A stretch of 64,000 nucleotides of DNA from Flectobacillus sp. BAB-3569 (GCF_002270355.1 NZ_NJFZ01000018.1:1-64000); one strand, 5' to 3'. Shown: positions 37,375 to 46,339, counted from the first letter of the stretch. Made by a program: numbers and translations. Notes: generated by a model not told the origin, from the sequence alone.

Positions 37375-38566
37375 CAACGCGAAATAAAATAATGAAAGAC
37401 GAAATAATCGTAAGGATACCAATCATCAGAATGGACATATCTATTCCGAAATGATCAGCCAAAATGCCTGTTAACAATGCTCCTGTTGCATAGCCCAAAT
37501 CACGCCAAAAACGGAATGTACCCAAACTTTCGGCTCGTTGTGAAGGATGTGTATAGTCAGCAATAGCATTGATGAAAGTTGGATATACTAGCGCTGTACC
37601 AAGACCTAAAAGGGCGCCAATAAGCCCAAAAGTTTCAAATGAATTGGCTTTAATCAAGGCTACGATGGCCATTCCTTGAAAGAGCATTCCTCCAAAAAGC
37701 AACATCTTTTTGGAATATACATCAGAAAGTTTTCCTGTAAAAAGCTGGCTCAATCCCCACACCATCGGGTATATTGCCGTAAGAATACCAATATGAGTTT
37801 GGGAAAATCCTTTATTGAGCAATAATATGGGCAACAAACCCCACATCATCCCATCGTTGAGATTGTTGACCAAACCTGCCTGCGTAATACCACTCAAAGA
37901 TTTATGCGTAAAAGAAGTATTCAGAAAAATATTTTTGAGTAAAGGAATAGTGCTTTGGGTGCTTTCTTGCCCCACGTGTAGACGAGTATCTTTGACAAAA
38001 AGTATTGAAAGTAATAAACCCATGATCGAAAAACCTATACCCAGATAAAAAGGATATGGTCTAACTCCGTAGGTATTGGCAATGTATCCTGTCAAAAATG
38101 CTACAATCCCGACCGACACATACCCTGCAAATTCGTTGATTCCTACCGCCAAACCTCTTTTTTGACTACCTACTAAATCTATTTTCATAATCACCGCCAT
38201 ACTCCAAGCCAAACCTTGATTAATACCCAATAAGATATTTGCCAAAACAACCCAATTCCAGCTGTTGGCATAAATCAAGATAAACGGTACAGGCAAAGCA
38301 AATACCCATCCAATCACTAAAAGATTTTTGCGACCAATAAGATTAGCCAGTTTTCCTGTAAAATAATTACAGATTGCCTTCGTGATACCAAAGGCAATGA
38401 TAAATGAAAACACAGCTGTTTTGGAAGAAATCCCAAAATCTTTCTCAGCCAATTGAGGCAAAACCGAACGCTCCAAACCTATCATACCTCCCACAAAGGC
38501 ATTGATCATAACAAGAATGGAAAATTGCTTCCAGTTTTCTTTTAAGCCCAGCTGTATTGTATTCAT
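37355..38566 (-). CDS. MFS transporter of the arsenic operon
   Basis: A 403-residue major facilitator with 12 predicted membrane helices. The cytoplasmic loop 2-3 motif is present as GKLANLIGRKNLLVIGW, with a second half equivalent GKLSDVYSKKMLLFGGM. It is the last gene of the leftward ars operon, 88 bp after acr3, and closes with a terminator. MFS genes in ars clusters can export arsenicals, but this one has no diagnostic residue, and its substrate is inferred only from position. It resembles general drug-resistance or sugar-type MFS transporters in length and fold. Confidence 0.85.
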   Translation of the reverse strand: MNTIQLGLKENWKQFSILVMINAFVGGMIGLERSVLPQLAEKDFGISSKTAVFSFIIAFGITKAICNYFTGKLANLIGRKNLLVIGWVFALPVPFILIYANSWNWVVLANILLGINQGLAWSMAVIMKIDLVGSQKRGLAVGINEFAGYVSVGIVAFLTGYIANTYGVRPYPFYLGIGFSIMGLLLSILFVKDTRLHVGQESTQSTIPLLKNIFLNTSFTHKSLSGITQAGLVNNLNDGMMWGLLPILLLNKGFSQTHIGILTAIYPMVWGLSQLFTGKLSDVYSKKMLLFGGMLFQGMAIVALIKANSFETFGLIGALLGLGTALVYPTFINAIADYTHPSQRAESLGTFRFWRDLGYATGALLTGILADHFGIDMSILMIGILTIISSFIILFRVEKPFQI

Positions 38567-38590
38567 CGGTTGATGTCTGAAAATTAATTT

Positions 38591-38617
38591 CTAGTTCAAG
38601 ACTAAATCTCGAACTAG
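38591..38617. repeat. Dispersed intergenic word, inverted copy
   Basis: The word ctagttcaagactaaatct is the reverse of the copies near 32.82 and 33.62 kb. It sits in the acr3-MFS gap. Confidence 0.45.
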
Positions 38618-38654
38618 GCAAGGACAAAATAACACTCAAAACTCAGCACTCTAA

Positions 38655-39716
38655 CTAAGTGTACCATTTTTTTCTAAACCAAAAAGCTAAATTGACCAAT
38701 CCAATCAAGGCTGGCACTTCTACCAATGGTCCAATAACACCGGCAAAAGCTTCACCACTATTGATGCCAAATACGCCAATTGCTACGGCAATCGCCAATT
38801 CAAAATTGTTTCCAGTTGCGGTAAAGGCGATAGAAGTACTCTTGGCATAATCTGCTCCAAAGTTTTTACCAATAATAAAACTCACTACAAACATTACTGC
38901 AAAATATATCACCAAAGGAATAGCAATACGTACCACATCCATCGGAATCTGTACGATAAGTTGACCTTTGAGACTAAACATAATCACAATCGTGAACAAT
39001 AGGGCTACCAACGTAATCGGCGAAATCATGGGCACATACTTTTCTTGAAACCACGTTTCGCCTTTGGTTTTTATCAAAATCCATCTACTAAAAAGTCCTA
39101 AACCAAAAGGAATTCCAAGATAAATTCCTACACTCTCAGCAATCTGACTCATTTTTACCTCAATATTCAATCCTTGGATACCGAAATAAGTAGGCAATAT
39201 TCCAATAAAAATGTAGGCATAAACGCTATACAAAAGCACTTGAAAAATACTATTCAGTGCAATGAGTCCAGCGGCATATTCACGACTTCCATCGGCTAAA
39301 TCATTCCAAACTACCACCATGGCAATACATCTGGCTAGTCCAATCAAAATCAAGCCAACCATATAATGTGGGTAGTCTTTCAGAAAAGTAATCGCCAATA
39401 AAAACATGAAAACAGGTCCGATAATCCAATTCAGTATCAACGAAGCCGACAATACTTTGAGGTTGGAAAAGACTTCTCCCATTTTTTCATATTTTACTTT
39501 TGCTAAAGGCGGATACATCATCAAAATCAAGCCAATGGCCAATGGAATATTGGTGGTTCCACTCGAAAATGAGTTAATCCAATTGGAGGATTCAGGATAA
39601 AAATGCCCGATTCCAACGCCAATCGCCATCGCCAAGAATATCCAAAGAGTCAGATATCTATCTAAAAAACCTAGTTGCTTGCGTTCTACAACTGGGGCAC
39701 AATTATTTGCAGACAT
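38655..39716 (-). CDS. acr3: Arsenite efflux transporter Acr3 (BASS/ACR3 family)
   Basis: A 353-residue, ten-helix arsenite antiporter when started at the ATG at 39716 ([20 protein letters not shown]). An open frame extends 41 residues upstream, but that part is basic, lacks homology to the family and lies beyond the natural N-terminus. ACR3 marks include [52 protein letters not shown] with the essential Cys, and [17 protein letters not shown]. It pumps arsenite out of the cytoplasm. The DUF6428 gene ends 132 bp upstream in the same operon. Confidence 0.94.
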   Translation of the reverse strand: MSANNCAPVVERKQLGFLDRYLTLWIFLAMAIGVGIGHFYPESSNWINSFSSGTTNIPLAIGLILMMYPPLAKVKYEKMGEVFSNLKVLSASLILNWIIGPVFMFLLAITFLKDYPHYMVGLILIGLARCIAMVVVWNDLADGSREYAAGLIALNSIFQVLLYSVYAYIFIGILPTYFGIQGLNIEVKMSQIAESVGIYLGIPFGLGLFSRWILIKTKGETWFQEKYVPMISPITLVALLFTIVIMFSLKGQLIVQIPMDVVRIAIPLVIYFAVMFVVSFIIGKNFGADYAKSTSIAFTATGNNFELAIAVAIGVFGINSGEAFAGVIGPLVEVPALIGLVNLAFWFRKKWYT

Positions 39717-39848
39717 TTCGTATTGTTTTTGCTCTAGACTATAAGCTTTATGCCTTAAGCCAAAATATAAATTGTTTCTTATCAATCTTGTTAACCTCAA
39801 TGCCAAAGACTTAGTCCTGATCTTGCGAAGAAGTCTCATTAAACATTT

Positions 39849-40322
39849 TTAACAACATCCGCCCCCAGGCGTGCAGCATGCTGATTGACTCGCTTGCAAA
39901 TCGTTCAAACGTACTTTAGGCTTTTCGGCAGGGATACCACAAGCATCTTGCGCCAAACAAGCTGTTTTCTTAGATAACAATTGGAAGTTTGTGCCATCAA
40001 ATCCTAAGCCATATTTCCCAATCGTATCTGACTGATATTCAACCTCTACCTCCAAATCTCCAATCCCCAGTCTGCTTTCGGACAAAGCGATAATGTTCAA
40101 CAACTTTTGTGGCTTTAAACGGTGCTCGTAATCATTGGCATCCCACAACTGAAAGTTAATTATCTTCTCGATACGCTCGACCCCACCACAATCAATAAAA
40201 TGTCTGGTGATTAGTCCGACTTCTGTTACATGAAAATGTTCTGGTACAAAAGTGCCATTCGATAATTGAAAATTCACTGCTTCGGCAGTAGCTAAATGTT
40301 GTTTTACTTCTGAAAGTTTCAT
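39849..40322 (-). CDS. DUF6428 family protein (ars-operon associated)
   Basis: A 157-residue cytoplasmic protein found typically in Bacteroidota ars operons. Its body (HFHVTEVGLITRHFIDCGG, INFQLWDANDYEHRL) has several conserved Cys and acidic residues, and the C-terminus is Cys-rich, ending SACCTPGGGCC, which could bind arsenite or another soft metal. No catalytic function is known. It starts 39 bp after the arsR stop. The Cys-rich tail next to the arsenic transporter supports a metalloid-binding or chaperone role, as inference. Confidence 0.85.
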   Translation of the reverse strand: MKLSEVKQHLATAEAVNFQLSNGTFVPEHFHVTEVGLITRHFIDCGGVERIEKIINFQLWDANDYEHRLKPQKLLNIIALSESRLGIGDLEVEVEYQSDTIGKYGLGFDGTNFQLLSKKTACLAQDACGIPAEKPKVRLNDLQASQSACCTPGGGCC

Positions 40323-40361
40323 GGTTTTATGCGTTTTTGATGAGAATAATTGGCTAATTTT

Positions 40362-40693
40362 TTATTCACAACAACCTTTACGGCTATTGAGCGTGGAAAG
40401 AATATTTCCGAAATAACTTTGAAGTTTTTCCACTCCTTTTTCGTCAATACAATAACATACGGCATTCCCTTCAATGGCTCCTTTGATAAGCCCTGCATTT
40501 TTGAGTTCTTTCAAATGCTGAGAAATGGTAGGTTGTGCCAAAGGCAATTCATTCACAATATCTCCTGTGATACAAGCATTTACCTTTAAGAGATAGTCCA
40601 ATATGGCTACCCGAGCAGGATGACCAATTGCCTTAAACATCGTGGCTATGTCATTTTGCTCCTCCGAAAAAAATCTGTTTTTGTAATACCCAT
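40362..40693 (-). CDS. arsR: ArsR/SmtB family repressor (frameshifted near the start)
   Basis: A metalloid-responsive winged-helix repressor of about 110 residues. The uninterrupted frame begins only at MFKAIGHPARVAILDYLL. The family N-terminus (MGITKTDFFSEEQNDIATMF) is encoded just upstream from the ATG at 40693, but is out of frame unless the seven-base A/T run at 40667-40673 is one longer. HTH LPLAQPTISQHLKELKNAGL and wing GNAVCYCIDEKGVE follow, and the C-terminus has a vicinal Cys pair (RKGCCE). It should repress the operon at the palindrome at 42078-42101 until arsenite binds. The short frame alone would be missing part of helix 1, so the indel is most likely a sequencing error. Confidence 0.9.
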
Positions 40694-40717
40694 ATTGGTT
40701 GAGTGATTGAATAATTT

Positions 40718-41338
40718 TTATTTTACTAAAGAAAAAACATATAGCGTCTCCAAAGCGATTTGCTTGCTTCGGGCTTCGTACATGGCGGATTCCTCTGGAG
40801 TGCCATCAAAGGCCTTGGGGTCTTCGTAAGGCGTTGCCACTCTTGCACTCGCGCCAAATACCACTGGACAATTTTTGTCGGCACTATTGCAGGTCATTAC
40901 AGCACAAAATCCAGCTTTGGGATTAGCATCGCTATCATACTTTTTAGAAAAAGCTGTTACAGGTGCTACATCATCAGCAAAATAGACTTGATAGACAGGG
41001 TTCGTTCCTTCCGTCGTTTTCTCAATGTTAAAACCTAATCGTTCGGATGCCGCCACTGCTCTTTCGTTAAAAGCTGTTTCTTCAGTTCCACCCGAATAAG
41101 TTTCCACATGTGGAATACCATAATAAGCAGCCGCCACACCTGCCCAAATTTGTCCATAATGACTCCGACGCGAGTTGTGGGTACAGATATATACCAACCT
41201 CACAGGTTCTTGATTAGCTACCTGTGCGCTTATATAGGTTGAAATTTGTGCCAGAAGAGCTTTTCTTTCTTCTGAAATCGTATCAAATTGAGCAATTGAG
41301 GCTTCAATTAAATGTTGAATTGGACTGAAAATCATCAT
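40718..41338 (-). CDS. arsC: Arsenate reductase, low-molecular-weight phosphatase type
   Basis: A 206-residue protein of the LMW protein-tyrosine-phosphatase fold used by thioredoxin-coupled arsenate reductases. The P-loop CTHNSRRS gives Cys52 and Arg58 (CX5R), and the second part has the acidic loop VATPYEDPKAFDGTPEE and Cys residues in AVMTCNSADKNCPVVFG that could act in the disulfide relay. An N-terminal helical extension of about 45 residues is unusual for the family but common in Bacteroidota versions. It reduces arsenate to arsenite for export by Acr3. It precedes arsR by 78 bp on the minus strand. Confidence 0.9.
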   Translation of the reverse strand: MMIFSPIQHLIEASIAQFDTISEERKALLAQISTYISAQVANQEPVRLVYICTHNSRRSHYGQIWAGVAAAYYGIPHVETYSGGTEETAFNERAVAASERLGFNIEKTTEGTNPVYQVYFADDVAPVTAFSKKYDSDANPKAGFCAVMTCNSADKNCPVVFGASARVATPYEDPKAFDGTPEESAMYEARSKQIALETLYVFSLVK

Positions 41339-41396
41339 TAGAAATATTGGTTAAAATAAAAATTCTGAATGTTGAGTGATGACGTAAAATAAAACT

Positions 41397-41461
41397 GATG
41401 TAGTGGTAACTCTTGCAGTTACCGCCTTCAAAATGGCAACTGCAAGAGTTGCCACTACATC
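41397..41461. repeat. 27-bp imperfect hairpin inside the ars operon
   Basis: The arms at 41397-41423 and 41435-41461 match with only two mispairs (gatgtagtgg.aactcttgcagtt core). It sits between the GNAT and arsC genes. On the minus strand a T-rich stretch (agttttatttta) follows, so it could attenuate transcription or protect mRNA ends. Confidence 0.8.
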
Positions 41462-41523
41462 AAAAAAGGCTAATGGTAAGAGCTCTTTTGAAAGAAAATC
41501 CTTCGTAAACCCTAATTCATCAT

Positions 41524-42045
41524 TCACAATTCACCACTCACAACTCCATAAGGGCTTCTTCTTTCGAGGATATGCGTATTGCGCCAACGCCCGTTTCTTT
41601 GTGCGATTTTCTCGCGATACCCTACAATTCTGAATCCTGACTTTTGATGCAAATGAATGCTAATAGTATTTTCTGAAAAAATACTTGACTGGAGCGTCCA
41701 TATACCTACCCTTTCGCTTTCCTCAATTACTCGGCTCATTAGCATACTTCCAAGACCTTTACCCTTGGACTTGGTAGCCACATATATACTCAACTCAGCT
41801 ACTCCAGCATAGACTTCTCTCGTCGAAACAGGGCTTAAGGCCGCCCAAGCAACCACTTTATGATCTTGCTCAACAACCAAACGACAGACTTTCAAATGTC
41901 CTAAATTCCATTTCTCCCACGAAGGCACTTGCGTTTCGAATGTAGCCATATCGGTATCCATTCCCTCCTGATAGATTTGAGCAACACTTTCCCAATCATT
42001 TTCTTGCATTGCTCGGATGACGAGATTTTTGGAAATATTAGTCAT
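41524..42045 (-). CDS. GNAT N-acetyltransferase, ArsN-like, first gene of the ars operon
   Basis: A 173-residue acetyltransferase from the ATG at 42045 (MTNISKNLVIRAMQENDWES); an in-frame TTG four codons earlier is less likely. Motifs of the phosphinothricin/arsinothricin acetyltransferase group are present: IYQEGMDTDMATFETQVPSW, the acetyl-CoA loop KSKGKGLGSMLMSRVIEE and SIHLHQKSGFRIVGYREK. ArsN1 enzymes acetylate arsinothricin-like organoarsenical antibiotics, and its place right behind the ars operator supports that role here, though other substrates are possible. It is the first gene of the leftward operon. Confidence 0.85.
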   Translation of the reverse strand: MTNISKNLVIRAMQENDWESVAQIYQEGMDTDMATFETQVPSWEKWNLGHLKVCRLVVEQDHKVVAWAALSPVSTREVYAGVAELSIYVATKSKGKGLGSMLMSRVIEESERVGIWTLQSSIFSENTISIHLHQKSGFRIVGYREKIAQRNGRWRNTHILERRSPYGVVSGEL

Positions 42046-42072
42046 GCGAATTGACAAATTTTAATGACACAA

Positions 42073-42103
42073 CAAAAGTATATCGCAATATTGCGATATA
42101 CAA
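42073..42103 (-). promoter_or_regulatory. Promoter of the ars operon
   Basis: On the minus strand a TTG (+ strand 42101-42103) and the box TACTTTTG (+ strand 42073-42080) are 20 bp apart, as in Bacteroidota promoters. The predicted start is about 20 bases before the ATG at 42045. The operator palindrome fills the spacer. Confidence 0.78.
42078..42101. promoter_or_regulatory. ArsR-type operator palindrome
   Basis: A perfect 24-bp palindrome with core atcgcaatattgcgat. This cgcaatattgcg type is recognised by many ArsR-family repressors. It lies exactly between the -33 and -7 elements, so bound ArsR would block RNA polymerase. Confidence 0.82.
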
Positions 42104-42124
42104 ATTTAACGATATGTTTTTTCA

Positions 42125-42160
42125 AAAAAAATCTTGCCCGCTTTATTCAAACGAGCAAGA
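42125..42160 (-). terminator. Terminator downstream of the GH3 gene
   Basis: A 9-bp stem (tcttgcccg against cgagcaaga, with one wobble pair on the minus strand) is followed on the minus strand by a T-run. It lies about 190 bp after the GH3 stop and just before the ars promoter. Confidence 0.7.
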
Positions 42161-42352
42161 CGTAAAAACTAAGTTAGTACGCAAAATAATGTTTAAGATT
42201 GTGCCTTGAGCTTTCAGGTATCGGCTTTCGGCGGTGGGCTTTGAAAAAGCATTTCTGTGGTTATTTAAAAATATTTTAACACTCTTTGCCTTGTGCCTGT
42301 TGCCTAGTGCCTAAACTGATAAATAAATCTTATTCAGCATTCATACTTAACC

Positions 42353-44383
42353 TTATTTCAATGCTTGTAAGCCATCCCCAGATTTGTAAAGGGCATACTC
42401 TCCTTTTTTCATAAAGCCTGGCACATCCGAAAGATTTTCTAACACTGCTTTAGATGATGCTGGAATAGAAAATGGAAGTTTACCTGAAGGTTTAAATTTC
42501 CCTAAAACTATATCTAAAACAGCCTCAGGGGTTGTGCCGAAAGTAGCTAACAAGGCATTACTTGGCGCCAATTCTTCCATCACCCAAGGACTTGTAAAAT
42601 TGATACAAAGCGTACTTGATTTACCTGATTTTAAAATTTTGTTGACATATTCGACATCAACCAAGTTTTTAGAAAGACGTAAATCAATCGGTGCTCCTGT
42701 TGAGCCAAATAAGCCCCCTGCTGTGCCTGGCATCAACCAAACAATGACTTGATCAGCTTCTTCAGGCGTTTTTACAAACTCAACGGCATAGTCGGCCGAA
42801 GATTTTGGTTGATACACATAGTGAGGATTGTTTTTTCCACTCTCCAAATAAGTTTCAAAATACACCTTAGTTTTAGCTTTGATTGGCAAAGTCTGTTTTT
42901 CATTTTTCAATACCACAATCGATTTTCGTAAAGCGATATCTGCTACTTTTTGAAAATTGGCATTTCCAACAATTCTTTGAGCTGCCTCTGCGTCTACATA
43001 CGGATTTTCAAATAGCCCTAATTCGAAACGTTCTCTCAGAATTCTTGTTACAGATTCGTCTATCCGTTTTTCACTAACAAGTCCTTTTTTAACAGTTTCT
43101 ATCAATAAACTCGGATCAGCAGAACCCGAATATAAGTCAACCCCAGCATCTAGGCTCTTCTGATAACGTTCCAAAATCGAAAGTCCTTCTACGCCCCAAG
43201 GCATCATTTCGATAGGGCCTGTATCTGAGTTGACAATACCTTTAAAACCTAGTTTTTTTCTCAATAAATCTGTAATAATAGCTTTGCTGTAAGCAAAACC
43301 AACTTCTTCAAATTCAGTTTTAATAGGTTTGGCGTAATAGGGCATCATCGAAGAAGTACCCGCTTTAATCGCCGCAATAAACGGTTTGAGATGATATTCA
43401 AACATTCCTCCAGGATAATGTTGGTCTTTCCCAAAATCAAAATGCGGGTCTTGACCTTCCACTTGTGGACCACCTCCAGGGAAATGTTTAGTCGTCAATG
43501 CGACAGAATTAGTATTGAGTTTTTTTCCTTGAAAACCTTGCACCACTTCAAACATCATACTGGCAGCCCAGTCGGCATCTTCGCCAAAAGTGCCTTCTAT
43601 TCGCTGCCAACGAGGTTCAGTAGCTAAATCGGCCATATATTGATAACCCTTGCGAAGTCCGACAGCTTTCCATTCTTGAGCGGCAATTTCAGCAAACTGA
43701 CGCGTTAATTTCAAATCATGCATAGCTGCCAAACCAAGTTCTCCCGGCCATTTAGAGAACACGGTTGTACCTACACTCAAGCCCACGGAATTGTCTCTAG
43801 TAATATGATTACGAGGATTGGATGCCACAATCGCTGGGATACCCAAACGAGTATCTTCGGTAAGTGCTTGCAGATTGTTAGACCATTCGGCAATGGTTTT
43901 GGCGTCGGTATTGGCACGTAAAATAAAATTTCGCAGGTGTTTTTCTTTTACACCTTTAGTCGTTCCCGATGCTGAAAGCAATGGATATGGCAAAGGTTTT
44001 CGGCTAAACATATTGATATTTTGAACCAAATCTTCCTCATTAAAACCATTAGTGATAGGTCCTTTCGGCTTGCCTTGTTCGAACGCAAAATCGCCAGCCA
44101 TACGGGTAGTACTAATGAGCATCATACCAGCCTTTTCGTCTAAAGTCATTTGGCTTACGAGATCTTGTATGCGCGTGTTGACAGGTAGGCGCCAATCTTC
44201 GTATGGATCTAGCTTACCATTTTTGTTAAGGTCTTTAAACTTCAACTTCCCAACGGTCAGGATTGATACAGTACGATGACCAAGCTCAGGCTGTTTGAGG
44301 GTTTGCGCCAAAGAAGCGAAAGAAATTACTACCGAACCAAGGGTCAATAGTGCTTTTATGGAATAAGGTATAATATTTTTCAT
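42353..44383 (-). CDS. Glycoside hydrolase family 3 protein, secreted
   Basis: A 676-residue exported beta-glycosidase. A signal peptide (ending near ASLAQ) is followed by DLNKNGKLDPYEDWRLPVNT, an EF-hand-like calcium loop common at the start of Bacteroidota GH3 proteins, and the GH3 barrel with TKHFPGGGPQVEGQDPHFDF and the nucleophile Asp387 in GIVNSDTGPIEMM. The C-terminal alpha/beta domain (SIVVLKNEKQTLP to FGTTPEAVLDIVLGKFKP) is complete; the fibronectin-like third domain is very short. It probably trims beta-linked oligosaccharides in the periplasm. It is divergent from the AraC gene at 44518, which is likely its regulator. Confidence 0.92.
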   Translation of the reverse strand: MKNIIPYSIKALLTLGSVVISFASLAQTLKQPELGHRTVSILTVGKLKFKDLNKNGKLDPYEDWRLPVNTRIQDLVSQMTLDEKAGMMLISTTRMAGDFAFEQGKPKGPITNGFNEEDLVQNINMFSRKPLPYPLLSASGTTKGVKEKHLRNFILRANTDAKTIAEWSNNLQALTEDTRLGIPAIVASNPRNHITRDNSVGLSVGTTVFSKWPGELGLAAMHDLKLTRQFAEIAAQEWKAVGLRKGYQYMADLATEPRWQRIEGTFGEDADWAASMMFEVVQGFQGKKLNTNSVALTTKHFPGGGPQVEGQDPHFDFGKDQHYPGGMFEYHLKPFIAAIKAGTSSMMPYYAKPIKTEFEEVGFAYSKAIITDLLRKKLGFKGIVNSDTGPIEMMPWGVEGLSILERYQKSLDAGVDLYSGSADPSLLIETVKKGLVSEKRIDESVTRILRERFELGLFENPYVDAEAAQRIVGNANFQKVADIALRKSIVVLKNEKQTLPIKAKTKVYFETYLESGKNNPHYVYQPKSSADYAVEFVKTPEEADQVIVWLMPGTAGGLFGSTGAPIDLRLSKNLVDVEYVNKILKSGKSSTLCINFTSPWVMEELAPSNALLATFGTTPEAVLDIVLGKFKPSGKLPFSIPASSKAVLENLSDVPGFMKKGEYALYKSGDGLQALK

Positions 44384-44420
44384 AGTAAATTTTATTCAAA
44401 ATTTTCTTTAAATATTTACA

Positions 44421-44428
44421 CAAATGTA
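44421..44428 (-). promoter_or_regulatory. Possible -7 box of the GH3 gene
   Basis: On the minus strand TACATTTG matches the TAnnTTTG element 38 bases before the GH3 ATG. A TTG at 19-21 bp is not seen, so support is partial. Confidence 0.35.
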
Positions 44429-44517
44429 TCAAAGTAATACAAGTAATTATTTACCTATTCTTTTAATTTTTAATACTTTTTTGACAAATTCAACTTGAAA
44501 TATGTAGAATCAATACC

Positions 44518-45378
44518 ATGAAACCACAATTACTTAAGATTAATAAACCATCGGGCTTGTCGTTCAACATATTTGAACAATCCTGCCAATTTTTTCCAAC
44601 GCCTTGGCATTTTCATCCAGAAATTGAGATAGTTTGGATGAAATCAAGCACGGGCAAAAAATATATTGGTACCAGTATAGAGGATTTTGGTCCCGATGAT
44701 TTAGTCATCATTGGTTCTTTCGTACCCCATTTTTACAAAAATGACCCTGATTTTATAGAAGGAAAGTCTTCGGAAATGGCACAATCAACGGTCATTCATT
44801 TCACAGAGGATTTTTTAGGAAATGATTTTTTCTTAAAACCCGAAAATCAAAAAGTATTCGATCTGTTTGAAAACGCCAAGCGAGGAATTCAGTTTAGTCA
44901 TGAATTTTGTCAGAAAATTAAACCAACTTTGGCCTCTTTGAGTCGACTAGAAGGTATGGATAGAGTTTTAAGTGTTTTGTCGATTCTGAATCAAATGAGT
45001 AAAGAAACTGCCGTCAAATATTTAAACTCCTACACCATTACCATCAATAATTCGGAAGAATCTGCTCGAATTAAGCAGGTATTTGCGTACATGATGCAAA
45101 ACTTCCAACAAGAGATTCATTTGGAGCAAGTTGCCAGCTTAGTAAATATGAGTGAATCGGCCTTTAGTAGATATTTTAAACATAGAACCCGTGAGACTTT
45201 TAGTCATATTTTGACCGAAATCAGAATAGAACACGCTTGTAAAATGTTACAGGATAAAGATATTTCTATCGCAGATATCTGCTTTGAATCAGGTTTTCAG
45301 AATGTTTCAAACTTTAATAGACAGTTTAAAAAGATGAAAAAAATGACGCCGCTAAACTATCGACAATTATTTCATTAA
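44518..45378 (+). CDS. AraC family transcriptional regulator
   Basis: A 286-residue regulator with an N-terminal cupin-like ligand domain (TPWHFHPEIEIVWMKSSTGK, PDDLVIIGSFVPHFYKND) and a C-terminal AraC DNA-binding domain with two helix-turn-helix units (HLEQVASLVNMSESAFSRYF and ISIADICFESGFQNVSNFNR, followed by KMTPLNYRQLFH). The cupin is of the sugar-responsive type. It is transcribed divergently from the GH3 glycosidase across a 134-bp gap, which suggests that it activates that gene in response to a sugar. The start ATG is well placed. Confidence 0.92.
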   Translation: MKPQLLKINKPSGLSFNIFEQSCQFFPTPWHFHPEIEIVWMKSSTGKKYIGTSIEDFGPDDLVIIGSFVPHFYKNDPDFIEGKSSEMAQSTVIHFTEDFLGNDFFLKPENQKVFDLFENAKRGIQFSHEFCQKIKPTLASLSRLEGMDRVLSVLSILNQMSKETAVKYLNSYTITINNSEESARIKQVFAYMMQNFQQEIHLEQVASLVNMSESAFSRYFKHRTRETFSHILTEIRIEHACKMLQDKDISIADICFESGFQNVSNFNRQFKKMKKMTPLNYRQLFH

Positions 45379-45919
45379 GCACTTTCTGATCAGCCCTTTA
45401 GGTATATTTCAAAGTCAAATTTTACAGTTTCGCAGTTTTTGAGAAAAAATCTCATTTTTTTCACCTTCCTATTAAACCTTTACTAATAGAATGCATCTCA
45501 ACAAACAAAAGCTTCTTAAATTGACTCAAATATTGAACAAAAACGAGATTTATGTTCTTTTTGAGAGCAAGTTCAGATTGGACAAATCCAAGATTTAAAA
45601 AATTTTGGAAGAAAAACTAAGCAAAATTAAAGAGCGACCACAGCATACAGATTGAATTAATAGTGCCACATACAAAAGTCAACTCACTATATTTCAAACA
45701 CTTAAAAGCTTCGCTTTTTACTCCTTTGTGTTTTAGTCCATTTAGCTCAATTTGAAGTTTTTGTAGATACTGAAAAAGTACAAAAAAATCAAGCTAACTT
45801 TTTATTTTTAGAAGAAATAAGGATATAATATAACTAATACAAGATTCTTGTTTCCTTTATATAAATTTTGGGTTAAAACATTTGCAAGTGTTATTTCAAC
45901 ACACTACTTTTCGCCTCAA
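45379..45919. other. Intergenic gap with a small interrupted reading frame
   Basis: A 541-bp AT-rich region. At 45491-45598 a 35-codon frame (MHLNKQKLLKLTQILNKNEI onward) ends at a TAA, and the same frame then stays open for about 20 more codons to a TGA near 45655. This could be a decayed gene of about 57 codons or chance. No homology is recognised. The promoter of the next gene should be near the right end. Confidence 0.4.
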
Positions 45920-46339
45920 ATGAACAAGACATTTGTAAAATATCTCTTCTCTCTCGTTTTCCTCGTGTTGAGCTTCTCGAACCAGTTGATGGCTCGCTCT
46001 CACAAGGAAGGGGATATTGTTGCGTCTTCTTCAAACACCAATTCGACTTTCCACAACACACTTCTCGAGTCGCATCAAACTGCTATTTTCTCTGTACCTG
46101 TTACTGAGAGAGGAGAAAAAGTATTTTTTGATGCCAACGAAAAAGAAGTGGAAGAAGATGAAGCGACTCTTGCTTCATCAGAACATATTCAGGGTGGCCA
46201 TGCCATTGCATCTCTTTTCTTTAGTTGGTACCAGAACTTAATCCAACTTCGCAGCCCTCAGTTTTCTTCTTACAGTAAAAATCTTTTACAACTTTCTCCC
46301 AACAAATTATTTATCGTTTTCGGTGTATTCCGACTATGA
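45920..46339 (+). CDS. Small secreted protein of unknown function upstream of RND efflux genes
   Basis: A 139-residue protein from the ATG at 45920, chosen because it begins a clear signal peptide (MNKTFVKYLFSLVFLVLSFS, cleavage near LMARS); the open frame extends 24 codons further but that part would hide the signal. The mature part is polar and acidic (NEKEVEEDEATLASSEH), with an aromatic C-terminus ending in KLFIVFGVFRL. No family is recognised. It lies 246 bp upstream of the RND operon on the same strand. Its short length and acidic linker suggest a regulatory or binding accessory protein, but this is inference. Confidence 0.6.
   Translation: MNKTFVKYLFSLVFLVLSFSNQLMARSHKEGDIVASSSNTNSTFHNTLLESHQTAIFSVPVTERGEKVFFDANEKEVEEDEATLASSEHIQGGHAIASLFFSWYQNLIQLRSPQFSSYSKNLLQLSPNKLFIVFGVFRL

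Noticed and set aside
38655-39839. Long Acr3 form with 41 extra N-terminal residues
   Set aside because: The extra part is basic and not family-like; the ATG at 39716 gives the usual N-terminus.
45491-45655. Small interrupted reading frame before the RND region
   Set aside because: Too short and unrecognised to call a gene or pseudogene; noted only in the gap entry.
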